Part shown: positions 8,339 through 16,825 of the stretch, piece after piece
How positions within the stretch are numbered: the first letter of the stretch is position 1
Layout: each line of letters opens with the position of its first letter
Assembly (NCBI RefSeq): GCF_003258605.2
Contig: NZ_CP031264.1
Coordinates: 6,068,232-6,132,231, forward strand
From: Peterkaempfera bronchialis
GTDB taxonomy: Bacteria > Actinomycetota > Actinomycetes > Streptomycetales > Streptomycetaceae
Length of the DNA: 64,000 nucleotides
Direction: 5' to 3'
Position numbers and translations under genes: made by a program
Notes under the pieces: generated by a model
The model's input: the letters and a program-made list of their open reading frames with translations, nothing else
Told to the model about the DNA's origin: nothing
The model's database searches: none

Positions 8339-8379
8339 GTTGCCTCGGGCAACCACTGGTATGGTTGCCTCAGGCAACC
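8339..8379. promoter_or_regulatory. Twin MarR operator palindromes
   Basis: Two near-identical palindromes precede the MarR gene: GTTGCCTCGGGCAAC (8339-8353) and GGTTGCCTCAGGCAACC (8363-8379). Both have GTTGCC/GGCAAC arms and a 3-base centre. Their centres are 25 bases apart, and a TATGGT -10-like element lies at the junction. This looks like an autoregulated promoter shared by the MarR gene and the downstream efflux pump. Confidence 0.75.
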
Positions 8380-8396
8380 AAAGTGGGAGTTGTTCG

Positions 8397-8894
8397 ATGA
8401 CGAGGAAGCGAGTCCTGGCCGAGCTCTCGGAGGAGCTCAAGGCCATCACCCTGCTCCGCCGCCAACTGGACCGCCCGGTCTCGCCGGGTACCAAAGCCGG
8501 CGTGGCCATGCTCGGCGTACTGAACCGACACGGGGAGATGCGCGTGGTCGAACTCGCCGAACACCTCTGCCTCGACATGTCGGTGGTCAGCCGTCAGCTG
8601 GCCCACATCGAGCAGCTGGGCCTGGCCGTCCGCCGACCCAACCCCACCGACGGGCGCTCCTGCCTGGTCAGCCCGACCGACGCCGGACGCGAGGTCGTCG
8701 CGGAGGTCAGCCGGACCCATGTCCGGCAGCTGGCCGACGCCACGGCGACCTGGGACCGGGCCGACCTGGACGCGCTGGCCGCTCTGCTCGGCCGGCTGCG
8801 CCAGGAGCTGGCGCACGCCCCGCTCCGCCCGACGGCGGCCCTGCGCGGGGAGGTCGAGGGCGCAGACGCGCTCCCGCAGACCGCGCCCCGCTGA
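8397..8894 (+). CDS. MarR family transcriptional regulator of the adjacent MFS pump
   Basis: A 165-residue winged-helix repressor. The core reads AMLGVLNRHGEMRVVELAEHL, LDMSVVSRQLAHIEQLGLAVR and the wing RPNPTDGRSCLVSPTDAG. The ATG at 8397 is chosen over an upstream in-frame start because GGGAG lies seven bases before it and the upstream codons fall in the operator. It lies 94 bases before a DHA2 efflux gene in the same direction, the classic MarR-pump arrangement. Twin palindromes directly upstream suggest autorepression relieved by the pump substrate. Confidence 0.92.
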   Translation: MTRKRVLAELSEELKAITLLRRQLDRPVSPGTKAGVAMLGVLNRHGEMRVVELAEHLCLDMSVVSRQLAHIEQLGLAVRRPNPTDGRSCLVSPTDAGREVVAEVSRTHVRQLADATATWDRADLDALAALLGRLRQELAHAPLRPTAALRGEVEGADALPQTAPR

Positions 8895-8988
8895 CCGCAC
8901 CGCCCGCCCCGGCCCACCCCGGCCGCACCGCCCCGACCGACCATCACCGCACACCCGCCGACCCCGGCGGGACGAAGGGAATCCCAAC

Positions 8989-10590
8989 GTGGCCCAGCAA
9001 CCCGCCACAGCACCGTCGGAGACGGAGGCCCCCGACTCGGCGGCGCCCATGACACACCGGCAGATCATGGAGGCCCTCTCCGGTCTCCTGCTCGGCCTGT
9101 TCGTGGCGATCCTGTCGAGCACCGTGGTCTCCAACGCGCTGCCGCGCATCGTGACCGACCTGCACGGCAGCCAGTCCGCCTACACCTGGGTGGTCACCGC
9201 CACCCTGCTGGCCACCACCGTCTCCACCCCCATCTGGGGCAAGCTCGCCGACCTGACCAGCAAGAAGCTGCTGATCCAGCTCTCCCTGGCGGTCTTCATC
9301 GCGGGCTCCGCGCTGGCCGGACTCTCCCACAACACCGGCATGCTGATCAGCTGCCGGGTGGTGCAGGGCCTGGGCGCCGGTGGACTGACCGCGCTGGCCC
9401 AGGTCATCCTGGCGACGATGATCCCGCCCCGCGAGCGCGGCAAGTACAACGGCTACCTCGGCGCGGTCATGGCCATCGGCACCATCGGCGGCCCGCTGCT
9501 CGGCGGCGTCATCGTGGACACCTCCTGGCTCGGCTGGCGCTGGTGCTTCTACGTCGGCGTGCCGTTCGCCGTCGCCGCCCTGATCGTGCTCCAGCGCACC
9601 CTCAAGCTCCCGGTGGTCCGGCGCGAGGTCACGGTCGACTACCTCGGCTCGGTGCTGGTCAGCGCGGCGGTCAGCCTGCTGCTGATCTGGGTCTCGCTGG
9701 CCGGCAGCAGCTTCGCCTGGGGCTCCTGGCAGACCGCCGCCATGGTCGGCGGCGCGGTGCTGCTGGCGGTGCTCTTCGTCCTGGTGGAACTGCGCGCCGC
9801 CGAGCCGATCATCCCGATGCACCTCTTCCGCGAGCGCACTGTCACCCTGTCGGTGGTGGCCAGCCTCGCGGTCGGTACGGCGATGTTCGGCGCCACCGTC
9901 TTCCTCAGCCAGTACTACCAGATCAGCCGGGGCAAGTCGCCGACGATCTCCGGTGTGATGACGCTGCCGATGATCGCCGGACTCTTCCTCTCCTCGACCG
10001 TCGTCGGCCGCCTGATCACCGCCACCGGGCGCTGGAAGCGCTATCTGCTGATCGGCGGCGCGCTGCTCACCGTGGGCTTCGCCCTGATGGGCACCGTCCG
10101 GGCGGACACCTCGCTGGTCCTGCTGGGCGTCTATATGTTCCTGGTCGGCACCGGCGTCGGCATGACGATGCAGAACCTGGTGCTCGCCGTGCAGAACACC
10201 GTGCCCATGCACGAACTGGGCGCCGCCAGCTCCGTGGTCGCCTTCTTCCGCACCATGGGCGGCGCCATCGGGGTCTCGGCACTCGGCGCGGTCCTCGGTG
10301 CCCACGTCAAGACCTACACCGCCGACGGCCTGACCGCCCTGGGCGTCACGACCGGCGGCGGCAGCGGCTCGCTGCCCGATGTGCACACCCTGCCCGCCCC
10401 CATCGCCCGTGTGGTCGAGTCCGCGTACGGGCACGCCTCCGGTGACATCTTCCTGATCGCCGCGCCCATCGCGCTGCTCTCCCTGGTCGCCATGGCGTTC
10501 ATCAAGGAGGTCCCGCTGCGTACGGCCCAGAGCCCGGAGCAGCCCACCGAGGAGAAGGCCGCCGCCGCCTCCACGGCCGCCCAGGGCTGA
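8989..10590 (+). CDS. MFS transporter, DHA2 (EmrB/QacA, 14-TM) drug efflux pump
   Basis: A 533-residue drug:proton antiporter. The N-terminus has the DHA2 signature GLFVAILSSTVVSNALPRIV, then YTWVVTATLLATTVSTPIWGKLADL (motif A region) and RVVQGLGAGGLTALAQVI. About fourteen helices follow, with QYYQISRGKSP and VPMHELGAASSVVAFFRTMGG in the second half, and a charged alanine-rich tail. The GTG start follows GAAGGGA. It is probably co-transcribed with, and repressed by, the upstream MarR protein. The substrate is unknown. Confidence 0.94.
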   Translation: MAQQPATAPSETEAPDSAAPMTHRQIMEALSGLLLGLFVAILSSTVVSNALPRIVTDLHGSQSAYTWVVTATLLATTVSTPIWGKLADLTSKKLLIQLSLAVFIAGSALAGLSHNTGMLISCRVVQGLGAGGLTALAQVILATMIPPRERGKYNGYLGAVMAIGTIGGPLLGGVIVDTSWLGWRWCFYVGVPFAVAALIVLQRTLKLPVVRREVTVDYLGSVLVSAAVSLLLIWVSLAGSSFAWGSWQTAAMVGGAVLLAVLFVLVELRAAEPIIPMHLFRERTVTLSVVASLAVGTAMFGATVFLSQYYQISRGKSPTISGVMTLPMIAGLFLSSTVVGRLITATGRWKRYLLIGGALLTVGFALMGTVRADTSLVLLGVYMFLVGTGVGMTMQNLVLAVQNTVPMHELGAASSVVAFFRTMGGAIGVSALGAVLGAHVKTYTADGLTALGVTTGGGSGSLPDVHTLPAPIARVVESAYGHASGDIFLIAAPIALLSLVAMAFIKEVPLRTAQSPEQPTEEKAAAASTAAQG

Positions 10591-10644
10591 CCAAGCCCCC
10601 GCCCGACTCGGCGGCCCAGCGGCCAGGGGACAGGCCGGGCCGCC

Positions 10645-10720
10645 GACGGCGCACCCAGGGCATCGGTGCGCCGTCCCCGGGGCCGGGCCGGACGGTGTCG
10701 ACACCGTCCGGCCCGGCCCC
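10645..10720. terminator. Double hairpin: 11-base stem followed by a 42-base perfect palindrome
   Basis: The first hairpin has 11-base arms (10645-10655 and 10665-10675) and a 9-base loop. Immediately after it, 10679-10720 is a perfect inverted repeat of two 21-base arms with no spacer, centred on GTGTCGACAC. The pair separates the convergent MFS and small-membrane-protein genes, so bidirectional termination is the simplest reading. Confidence 0.7.
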
Positions 10721-10734
10721 CTCCGGATGCCGCG

Positions 10735-10884
10735 CTAGCGAGGGAGGGGGTGCCCAGCAGGACGATCGCCGCCCCGATCAGCGGAGACGGGCGAGGGCCC
10801 CGCGACCCAGCGCACGATCGTGACCACGGCGAAGAGCAGCACAAACGCCAGCAGGAACTCCAGCGCGCTGTTCCGGACGATCAC
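10735..10884 (-). CDS. Small (49 aa) membrane protein, hypothetical
   Basis: A short frame with real-protein character: a GTG start, then RNSALEFLLAFVLLFAVVTIV as one membrane helix, RWVAGPSPVS, and a short charged tail. It starts eight bases after the stop of the isochorismatase-family gene on the same strand, which implies coupling. I do not recognise a family. The start is uncertain because no strong ribosome site is seen. Confidence 0.55.
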   Translation of the reverse strand: MIVRNSALEFLLAFVLLFAVVTIVRWVAGPSPVSADRGGDRPAGHPLPR

Positions 10885-10891
10885 CGCCGGA

Positions 10892-11551
10892 TCAGCGGGC
10901 GGTCTGGTCGAACATCGCGTGGGCGTAGACCACTCCCAGCCCATAGGCCCCGGCATGGGCCTCGACGACCTCCATGACGGCGTCATAGGTCTCGGTGCGG
11001 CCCCAGTCGCGCTGCCACTCCAGCAGGGTGGTCAGCCAGGTCACCGGCACGATGCCGTGCTGCACCATCCGCTTGACCGCGTTCTGGTGCGCCTCGACCG
11101 ACACCCCGCCGCAGGCGTCGGTGGAGACGTACACCGCATAGCCCTGATCCACGGCGGAGAGCGAGGCGAGCGCGACGCACACCTCGGTCCACAGTCCGGC
11201 CAGCACGATCCTGGAGCGGCCGGTCGCCTTGACGGCCTCCACCACCCTGGGGTCCTCCCAGCAGTTCATGGTGGTGCGGTCGATGGGCTGGGTGTCGGGG
11301 AAGAGCTCCGCCAGCGGCGGGAGCAGCGGACCGGAGAAGGTCTTGGAGGCCACCGTGGTCAGCACGACCGGTACGCCGAAGACCCGGGCCGCCTTGGCGA
11401 GGCCCACGGTGGCGTTGATGATGTCGGCCCGGTCGGCGCTGGTGGTGCCGAAGAACATCTGGGGCTGGTGGTCGACCAGCAGCACCACACTGTCGTCGGG
11501 ACTGAGCAGCGTCTTGGCGGGGTCGGCCCGCACGCTTGCGATGTTCACCAT
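10892..11551 (-). CDS. Isochorismatase-family cysteine hydrolase (YcaC-like)
   Basis: A 219-residue cytosolic hydrolase. Asp 27 in VVLLVDHQPQMFF and Cys 125 in LAGLWTEVCVALASL match the catalytic Asp/Cys of the isochorismatase-like fold, and TTMNCWEDPRVVEAVKATG and VSTDACGGVSVEAHQNAV are typical of the YcaC subgroup. YcaC-like proteins are predicted amidases or isochorismatase relatives of unclear substrate. It sits 52 bases downstream of an amidohydrolase gene on the same strand, so the two may share an operon and a substrate. Confidence 0.9.
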   Translation of the reverse strand: MVNIASVRADPAKTLLSPDDSVVLLVDHQPQMFFGTTSADRADIINATVGLAKAARVFGVPVVLTTVASKTFSGPLLPPLAELFPDTQPIDRTTMNCWEDPRVVEAVKATGRSRIVLAGLWTEVCVALASLSAVDQGYAVYVSTDACGGVSVEAHQNAVKRMVQHGIVPVTWLTTLLEWQRDWGRTETYDAVMEVVEAHAGAYGLGVVYAHAMFDQTAR

Positions 11552-11603
11552 GAGGTCTCGCCTTCCGTTCGGTCGGGGTGGTGGGAGAGATGCGGCGCGG
11601 GGG

Positions 11604-13508
11604 TCACAGGACGAAGCAGGAGTCGAAGAGTTCGGCGGCGGGGGAGCCGTCCCCGGCGAAGCCCCGTGCCACCCGCCACTGGCGGTGCTCCTCGGATTCG
11701 GCCGCGGCCTCGACCACGGCCCGCGCCTGGCGGACTCCGGAGGCCGTGCTGGGTGGCAGCGTCCGGTGGTACCCGCCGAAGTGGGCGACCGGACTCCAGG
11801 ACGGCTCCAGCGCGGGCAGGGGTGCGGCCAGGCCCTCGAACTCACCGGCGGCGTGGACGATCCGGCCGCCGACGACGGTCAGCAGCGACTCGATATGGGA
11901 GATGTCCTCCTCCGGCACCGAGAAGTAGTCGTCCGAGAGCACCGCCAGGTCGCCGTAGTGGCCCTCCCTGAGGACGCCCTTGACGTCACCCTCGCCGCTG
12001 AGTTCGGCGCCGGCGGCGGTGTACATCCGCAGTGCCGTCGCCCGGTCGACCCGGTTCTCCGGCGACGCCAGCGGACGGCCGCCCACGGTGCGGCCGCGTA
12101 CCAGCCACTCCAGGGAGAGCCAGGGGTTGTAGCTGGAGACCCGGGTGGCGTCGGTGCCCGCCGCCACCAGCAGGCCGCGGTCCAGCATCTGCCGGATCGG
12201 CGGTGCGCCGCCCGCGCGGGCCGCGCCATAGCGGTCGGCGAAGGCGCTGCCCTGGAACATCATCCGGTTCTGGATGGAGAGGGCGCCGCCCATCGCGGCG
12301 ATGCGGTCCAGGCTCTCCTGCGACACCGTCTCGGCGTGGTCGAAGAACCAGGGCACCCCGCGCGGGAACCCGCCGTCCGCAGCCACCTTGTCGAAGACCC
12401 CGAGGTCGGCCCGGATGGTCTCCTCATAGGTGGCGTGCAGACGGAAGCCCCAACCGTTGTCCAGCAGCAGCCGCACCGCAGCTTCGAGTTCGCTGTCGGC
12501 CTGCCCGGGGCGCAGCGGCCGGGGCTCGGTGAAGTTCTCGTAGTCCGCAGGCGACCAGGCGAGGTTCTCCCCGGCGCCGTTCAGCCGCAGCCAGGCGTCG
12601 CCGTCGCCCGGCCGTACCGTGCCGATCCAGCGCCGCAGGTCGTCCAGCTCCTGACCGGCGGTCTGCGGGAAGAGGTGGTAGGCGATCCGCAGGGTGAGCA
12701 GGCCCTGCTCGGCGAGGGCCATCACCGCCGCGTAGTTCTCGGGGAAGTTCTGGAAGCCGCCCCCGGCGTCGATCGCGCTGGTGAGGCCGAACCGGTTGAG
12801 CTCCCGCAGGAAGTGGCGGGTGGAGTCGATCTGCTCCCGGTCCGACAGCCGGGGGCCCTTGGCGAGCGAGGAGTACAGCAGTCCGGCGGCGGGCGAGGCC
12901 AGCAGCACACCGGTGGGCTCCCCGGAGTGGTCCCGGACGATCTCGCCCCCGGGGGGAGGCACGCTCTCCTTGGTGAGGCCGATGGCGCGTACGGCGGCCC
13001 GGTTGAGGATCGCCGACTGGTACAGGTGCAGGACGAAGACCGGGGTGTCCGGGGCAGCCGCGTTCAGCTCGGAGACCGTGGGCAGGCGGCGTTCGGCGAA
13101 CTGCTCGCCGGTCCAGCCGCCCACCACCCGCACCCACTGGCCGCTGGGCGTGCGCCCGGCCTGCTCGCGCAGCATCCACAGGGCGGTGCGCAGCGAGGGG
13201 ACACCGTCCCACCGCAGTTCCAGGAGGTAGTTGACGCCCCCGCGGATCACATGCAGATGCGAGTCGTTGAGACCGGGGATGACGCGCCGGTTGAGCGCGT
13301 CGACCACCCGGGTCCCGGGCCCCACGCAGCAGGCGATGTCCTGGTCGTCGCCCACCCGGACGATCCGGCCGTCGCGGACGGCGACCGCTGCGGCGGACGG
13401 CCGGGCCGGATCGCCGGTGTGCACGCGGCCGTTGCGGAGGACCAGGTCGGCCGGTTCCCGGGCGCTCGGGTCGGGGACGATTCCGCCCACCGGCATGGTG
13501 TTGATCAC
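11604..13508 (-). CDS. Amidohydrolase family protein (YtcJ-like, amidohydro_3)
   Basis: A 634-residue metal-dependent hydrolase. The N-terminal composite domain (ADLVLRNGRVHTGDP, then VIPGLNDSHLHV) carries the HxH metal pair. Later metal-site candidates are HATYEET, FFDHAETVSQ and AAGTDATRVSSYNPW, and the return to the composite domain is GHYGDLAVLSDDYF. This architecture fits N-substituted formamide/YtcJ-type deacetylases. The GTG start has GGAG seven bases before it. About 70 residues follow the barrel, ending DSCFVL, and are longer than I expect for the family. The substrate is unknown. Confidence 0.9.
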   Translation of the reverse strand: MINTMPVGGIVPDPSAREPADLVLRNGRVHTGDPARPSAAAVAVRDGRIVRVGDDQDIACCVGPGTRVVDALNRRVIPGLNDSHLHVIRGGVNYLLELRWDGVPSLRTALWMLREQAGRTPSGQWVRVVGGWTGEQFAERRLPTVSELNAAAPDTPVFVLHLYQSAILNRAAVRAIGLTKESVPPPGGEIVRDHSGEPTGVLLASPAAGLLYSSLAKGPRLSDREQIDSTRHFLRELNRFGLTSAIDAGGGFQNFPENYAAVMALAEQGLLTLRIAYHLFPQTAGQELDDLRRWIGTVRPGDGDAWLRLNGAGENLAWSPADYENFTEPRPLRPGQADSELEAAVRLLLDNGWGFRLHATYEETIRADLGVFDKVAADGGFPRGVPWFFDHAETVSQESLDRIAAMGGALSIQNRMMFQGSAFADRYGAARAGGAPPIRQMLDRGLLVAAGTDATRVSSYNPWLSLEWLVRGRTVGGRPLASPENRVDRATALRMYTAAGAELSGEGDVKGVLREGHYGDLAVLSDDYFSVPEEDISHIESLLTVVGGRIVHAAGEFEGLAAPLPALEPSWSPVAHFGGYHRTLPPSTASGVRQARAVVEAAAESEEHRQWRVARGFAGDGSPAAELFDSCFVL

Positions 13509-13561
13509 GGGTCCACTCCAGGGCGGGGAGGCCGGGGCAGCCGCCGCCGCCCCGGTGGGGG

Positions 13562-14410
13562 TCAGGTGCGGCAGCCGCCGGCCGTCGGGCCGGTCGTGCC
13601 GAAGGGTGCGGCGCTGCGGCGGCCCACCGTCGCGCTGGCCGTCTTCACCGCCGGGCCCACCGCGGCGACCACGCCGGAGTAGTAGGCGGCACCGGCCTCG
13701 TAGTACCAGTGCTTGAGGGCGAAGCAGGGCGCCAGGCCCTGCCGCTGCAAGCGGGCCTCGGTGTCATAGGCGAGGATCGCGCCCCCCATCACCGCCGCCG
13801 CCACCTGGTCGGTGCCCAGCCGGGAGAAGTTCTGGTCGCGGAGCGTGGGTGCGAAGGACACCGTGGCGGCCCGCATCCGTACCGCCTCGCGGGCGACCAC
13901 CGCGCCCACATCGGCCAGCAGCCTCAGCGACGCCCGCCTGGCGTCGCCCAGGCCGACGATGAGCAGCCGCCGGGCGGCGAGGGCCCCCGGCGGCGGGGTC
14001 AGCACCAGCGTCTCCAGGGCGGCGGCCCGGAACTGCCCCCGGCCGCGCACCGAGCCGAGCGTGCCGCCCAGGCGCTTGTCGAGTTCCGTCATCGACCCGG
14101 TGAACGCCTGGTGCGAGGCCGCGTTGAAGAGGGTGACGACCTGGAGGTCGGCGGGCTGTGCGTCAGGAGCGATCTCCTTCACGGTGATCGGCAGCCCATG
14201 CGGCGAGGCGAAGGTCGTCTGCGGTACCGGGGCGGAGGGCCGGGCCACCGGGCGGTGCTGCGCGGTGGGCCGGTGCTGTGCCGTGGGCCGGTGCTGCGCG
14301 GTGGGCTGCGCTTCGAGGGCCGTCGCCGAGGCGGCGCAGCCGGTGGCCAGTACGGACAGGGCTACGACAAGCGCCGCCGTTGACCGGCGCGGCTCGTGCG
14401 GTCGAGGCAT
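13562..14410 (-). CDS. Lipoprotein with M17 leucyl-aminopeptidase N-terminal-like domain
   Basis: A 282-residue exported protein. The signal region (basic start, then AALVVALSVLATGCAAS) ends in a relaxed lipobox with Cys 25. It is followed by a threefold PTAQHR repeat and a Pro/Ala linker. Residues about 75-235 resemble the macro-like N-terminal domain of peptidase M17: LQVVTLFNAASHQAFTG, RRLLIVGLGDARRASLRLL, and VAAAVMGGAILAYDTEA. The metal-binding catalytic half of M17 is absent, so it is probably a binding or regulatory protein, not a peptidase. It ends just before the amidohydrolase gene on the same strand. Confidence 0.75.
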   Translation of the reverse strand: MPRPHEPRRSTAALVVALSVLATGCAASATALEAQPTAQHRPTAQHRPTAQHRPVARPSAPVPQTTFASPHGLPITVKEIAPDAQPADLQVVTLFNAASHQAFTGSMTELDKRLGGTLGSVRGRGQFRAAALETLVLTPPPGALAARRLLIVGLGDARRASLRLLADVGAVVAREAVRMRAATVSFAPTLRDQNFSRLGTDQVAAAVMGGAILAYDTEARLQRQGLAPCFALKHWYYEAGAAYYSGVVAAVGPAVKTASATVGRRSAAPFGTTGPTAGGCRT

Positions 14411-14761
14411 CGATGCTCCGAAGGTCTAGGTGGCCGGGTCTTCGGGACGTGCCGCATCCGGCCTCATACGACCAGGGGCATATCGGGGCGAATCCCTGTT
14501 CGGAGACTAGCCGCGCCCCGGGGGTCGGGCATCCGGGCTGCCCGTCGCCTGGCCGGGGCGGTACGGCTGGGCATGGTCGGCGGCCTTGCCCATGCGGTCA
14601 CCCATGGTCGAACATCTGTGGGTATCGGCTCCGCCGGGCGGGTGAACCGGCCCGCCGCTGCCCGTGCGTGGACGCGGAGTGCGCCCGGCGGAACGGGTTG
14701 CCCGCCCGGTCGTTGAAGGGGAGTGCCCGCTGCCGTCGCCGACCCGGGAGGACCCGCTGCC
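14411..14761. other. Divergent intergenic region (about 350 bases)
   Basis: This gap separates the lipoprotein gene (minus) from the GMC oxidase gene (plus) and should hold both promoters. I see no clear operator, hairpin or RNA gene. A GTG at 14723, directly behind AAGGGGA and in frame with the oxidase, is a possible alternative start. Confidence 0.5.
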
Positions 14762-16825
14762 ATGACCGATCCGCCCGGGAGCGGCCCCGACTACGACGTG
14801 GTCGTCATCGGCTCCGGCTTCGGCGGGGCGGTCTCCGCCCTGCGCCTCACCGAGAAGGGCTACCGGGTCGCCGTCCTCGAAGCGGGCCGCCGCTTCACCC
14901 GCGACACCCTGCCCACCAGCTCCTGGGACCTGCGCAACTACCTCTGGGCCCCGCGCCTGGGCCTCTACGGCATCCAGCGCATCCACCTGCTGCGCAAGGT
15001 CATGGTGCTGGCCGGGGCCGGAGTGGGCGGCGGCTCGCTCAACTACGGCAACACCCTCTATATGCCGCCGCCCGCCTTCTTCCGGGACCGCCAGTGGGCC
15101 CACATCACCGACTGGCAGCGGGAGTTGGCCCCCTTCTACGACCAGGCCCGGCGGATGCTCGGCGTCCGGCCCAACCCCACCACCACCCCCGCCGATGTGC
15201 ACCTCAGGGCCGCCGCCGAGCGGATGGGCGTGGGCGACACCTTCCACCACACGCCGGTCGGCGTCTTCTTCGGCGACGGCCGGGACGCCGACGGCGCGGC
15301 CCGGGCCGAGCCCGGCGCCGAGGTGGACGACCCGTACTTCGGCGGCGCCGGGCCCCGGCGGCGGGCCTGCACCGAGTGCGGCGAGTGCCTGACCGGCTGC
15401 CGGAGCGGAGCCAAGAACACCCTCACCGAGAACTACCTCCACCTCGCCGAGCGGGCCGGGGCCGAGATCCACCCGCTCACCACCGCCACCGCCGTAGAGG
15501 AGGACGGCCGGGGCGGCTTCGAGGTCACCACCGTGCCCACCGACCGCCGCCGCAGCGGACCGCGCCGGGTCCTGCGCTGCCACCGGGTCGTGCTCGCCGC
15601 AGGCACCTACGGCACCCAGACCCTGCTGCACCGGATGCGCGACGAGGGCCGGCTGCCGCACCTCTCCGCACGGCTCGGCGAACTCACCCGTACCAACTCC
15701 GAAGCGCTCGTCGGAGCGCTCACCTGGCCCCGCCGCTACCGGCGCACCCCCGGCCGGGCCGCCGCCGACCCCGATTTCACGCGGGGCGTCGCCATCACCT
15801 CCTCCATCCACCCCAACGGCACCACCCATATCGAGTCCGTCCGCTACGGCCGGGGCTCCAATCTGATGGCCCTGCTCTGCGTGCCCCAGTACCCGTCCGA
15901 CAGCCGCCTGCCCAGGCTGCTCGCCGCCGCCCTCCAATTCCTGCGCCACCCCGTCCTGGTGGCCCGCACCGCCACCACCCGCCGGTGGTCCGAACGCACC
16001 CTCATCGGCCTGGTCATGCAGACCCACGACAACTCCCTCACCACCCGCCGCAGAACCCGCCGCCCCGGCCGGGGCCTGCTCACCGCCGAACAGGGCCACG
16101 GCGCCCCCAACCCCGTTCACATCCCGGAAGGCGCCCAGGCGGCCCGGCTGCTCGCCGACGAGATCAACGGCTTCCCCGGTACCAACCTCGGCGAAGTCCT
16201 CGGCACCCCGCTGACCGCCCACTTCCTGGGCGGCTGCCCGATCGGCGACTCCCCGGACCACGGGGTCATCGACCCGTACCACCGGCTGCACGGCCATCCC
16301 GGCATCTCCGTGGTCGACGGCTCAGCCGTCTCGGCCAACCCCGGCGTCAACCCGTCCCTCACCATCACCGCCCAGGCCGAGCGAGCGATGTCACTCTGGC
16401 CCAACAACGGCGACCCGGACCCCCGCCCCGCCCCCGGCCACCCCTACCTCCCGGTCCGCCCTGTCCCCCGCGAACCCCCGCCGTCCCGGCCCACGCCCAT
16501 GGGGCCCTGCGGCTCTCCCCGTGACCCCGCCCGACGCCCCGGCCACCCCTACCTCCCGGTCCGCCCCCTCCCCCCACGCACCCCCGCCGTCCCCGCCCAC
16601 GCCCCCTTCCGACTCACCGGCATCGGCCGGACACAGCTCAGAGCACCTGGGAATCGACCAGGAGCGCTGCCTCGGCGACATCGGGATCGGCATGCGTTCG
16701 CCACCGCTCCAGCTCGGTCCGCCACGGCCTGGTCCACTCGGCGGCGCGTCCGGCGGAGTCAAGGACCTCCACCTCGCCCGGGGACGCGCCGTGCGGGTCA
16801 GTCGGAGACGACCCCGTCGAGGTAG
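14762..16825 (+). CDS. GMC-family FAD oxidoreductase (cholesterol-oxidase-like)
   Basis: A 687-residue flavoenzyme. The FAD-binding Rossmann motif is DYDVVVIGSGFGGAVSALRLTEKG, followed by AGAGVGGGSLNYGNTLYMPP. A cysteine cluster CTECGECLTGCRSGAKNT is characteristic of the cholesterol-oxidase-like GMC branch. The C-terminal GMC motif is GCPIGDSPDHGVIDP, then VVDGSAVSANPGVNPSLTITAQAERA. The family body ends near residue 550; the remaining Pro/Arg-rich tail contains a duplicated segment and runs into the YchJ gene on the other strand, so the native stop may have been lost. It probably oxidises a sterol or other secondary alcohol with O2. Confidence 0.88.
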   Translation: MTDPPGSGPDYDVVVIGSGFGGAVSALRLTEKGYRVAVLEAGRRFTRDTLPTSSWDLRNYLWAPRLGLYGIQRIHLLRKVMVLAGAGVGGGSLNYGNTLYMPPPAFFRDRQWAHITDWQRELAPFYDQARRMLGVRPNPTTTPADVHLRAAAERMGVGDTFHHTPVGVFFGDGRDADGAARAEPGAEVDDPYFGGAGPRRRACTECGECLTGCRSGAKNTLTENYLHLAERAGAEIHPLTTATAVEEDGRGGFEVTTVPTDRRRSGPRRVLRCHRVVLAAGTYGTQTLLHRMRDEGRLPHLSARLGELTRTNSEALVGALTWPRRYRRTPGRAAADPDFTRGVAITSSIHPNGTTHIESVRYGRGSNLMALLCVPQYPSDSRLPRLLAAALQFLRHPVLVARTATTRRWSERTLIGLVMQTHDNSLTTRRRTRRPGRGLLTAEQGHGAPNPVHIPEGAQAARLLADEINGFPGTNLGEVLGTPLTAHFLGGCPIGDSPDHGVIDPYHRLHGHPGISVVDGSAVSANPGVNPSLTITAQAERAMSLWPNNGDPDPRPAPGHPYLPVRPVPREPPPSRPTPMGPCGSPRDPARRPGHPYLPVRPLPPRTPAVPAHAPFRLTGIGRTQLRAPGNRPGALPRRHRDRHAFATAPARSATAWSTRRRVRRSQGPPPRPGTRRAGQSETTPSR
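16433..16605 (+). repeat. In-frame tandem duplication in the GMC gene tail
   Basis: A 29-base stretch at 16433-16461 recurs exactly at 16538-16566, an offset of 105 bases (35 codons). The following 40 bases are also similar. In protein this repeats the GHPYLPVRP segment. The duplication lies beyond the conserved oxidase fold. Confidence 0.85.
16638..16772 (-). CDS. Possible small ORF (44 aa), hypothetical
   Basis: Downstream of the YchJ gene on the same strand, the frame reads EVLDSAGRAAEWTRPWRTEL, then ERWRTHADPDVAEAALLVDS and a stop. This amphipathic, acidic/Trp-containing text is more protein-like than the overlapping GMC tail. The only start I find is a GTG, which gives a very short product; the frame remains open upstream through the YchJ stop. 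It may be a remnant or a frameshifted end of a longer gene. Confidence 0.3.
   Translation of the reverse strand: MEVLDSAGRAAEWTRPWRTELERWRTHADPDVAEAALLVDSQVL

Noticed and set aside
10679-10720. Replication origin or telomere-like palindrome
   Set aside because: A single palindrome without iterons, Rep gene or further palindromes is better explained as a terminator between convergent genes.
13562-14410. Active leucyl aminopeptidase
   Set aside because: Only the N-terminal macro-like half is present; the metal-binding catalytic domain is absent and the protein is a lipoprotein.
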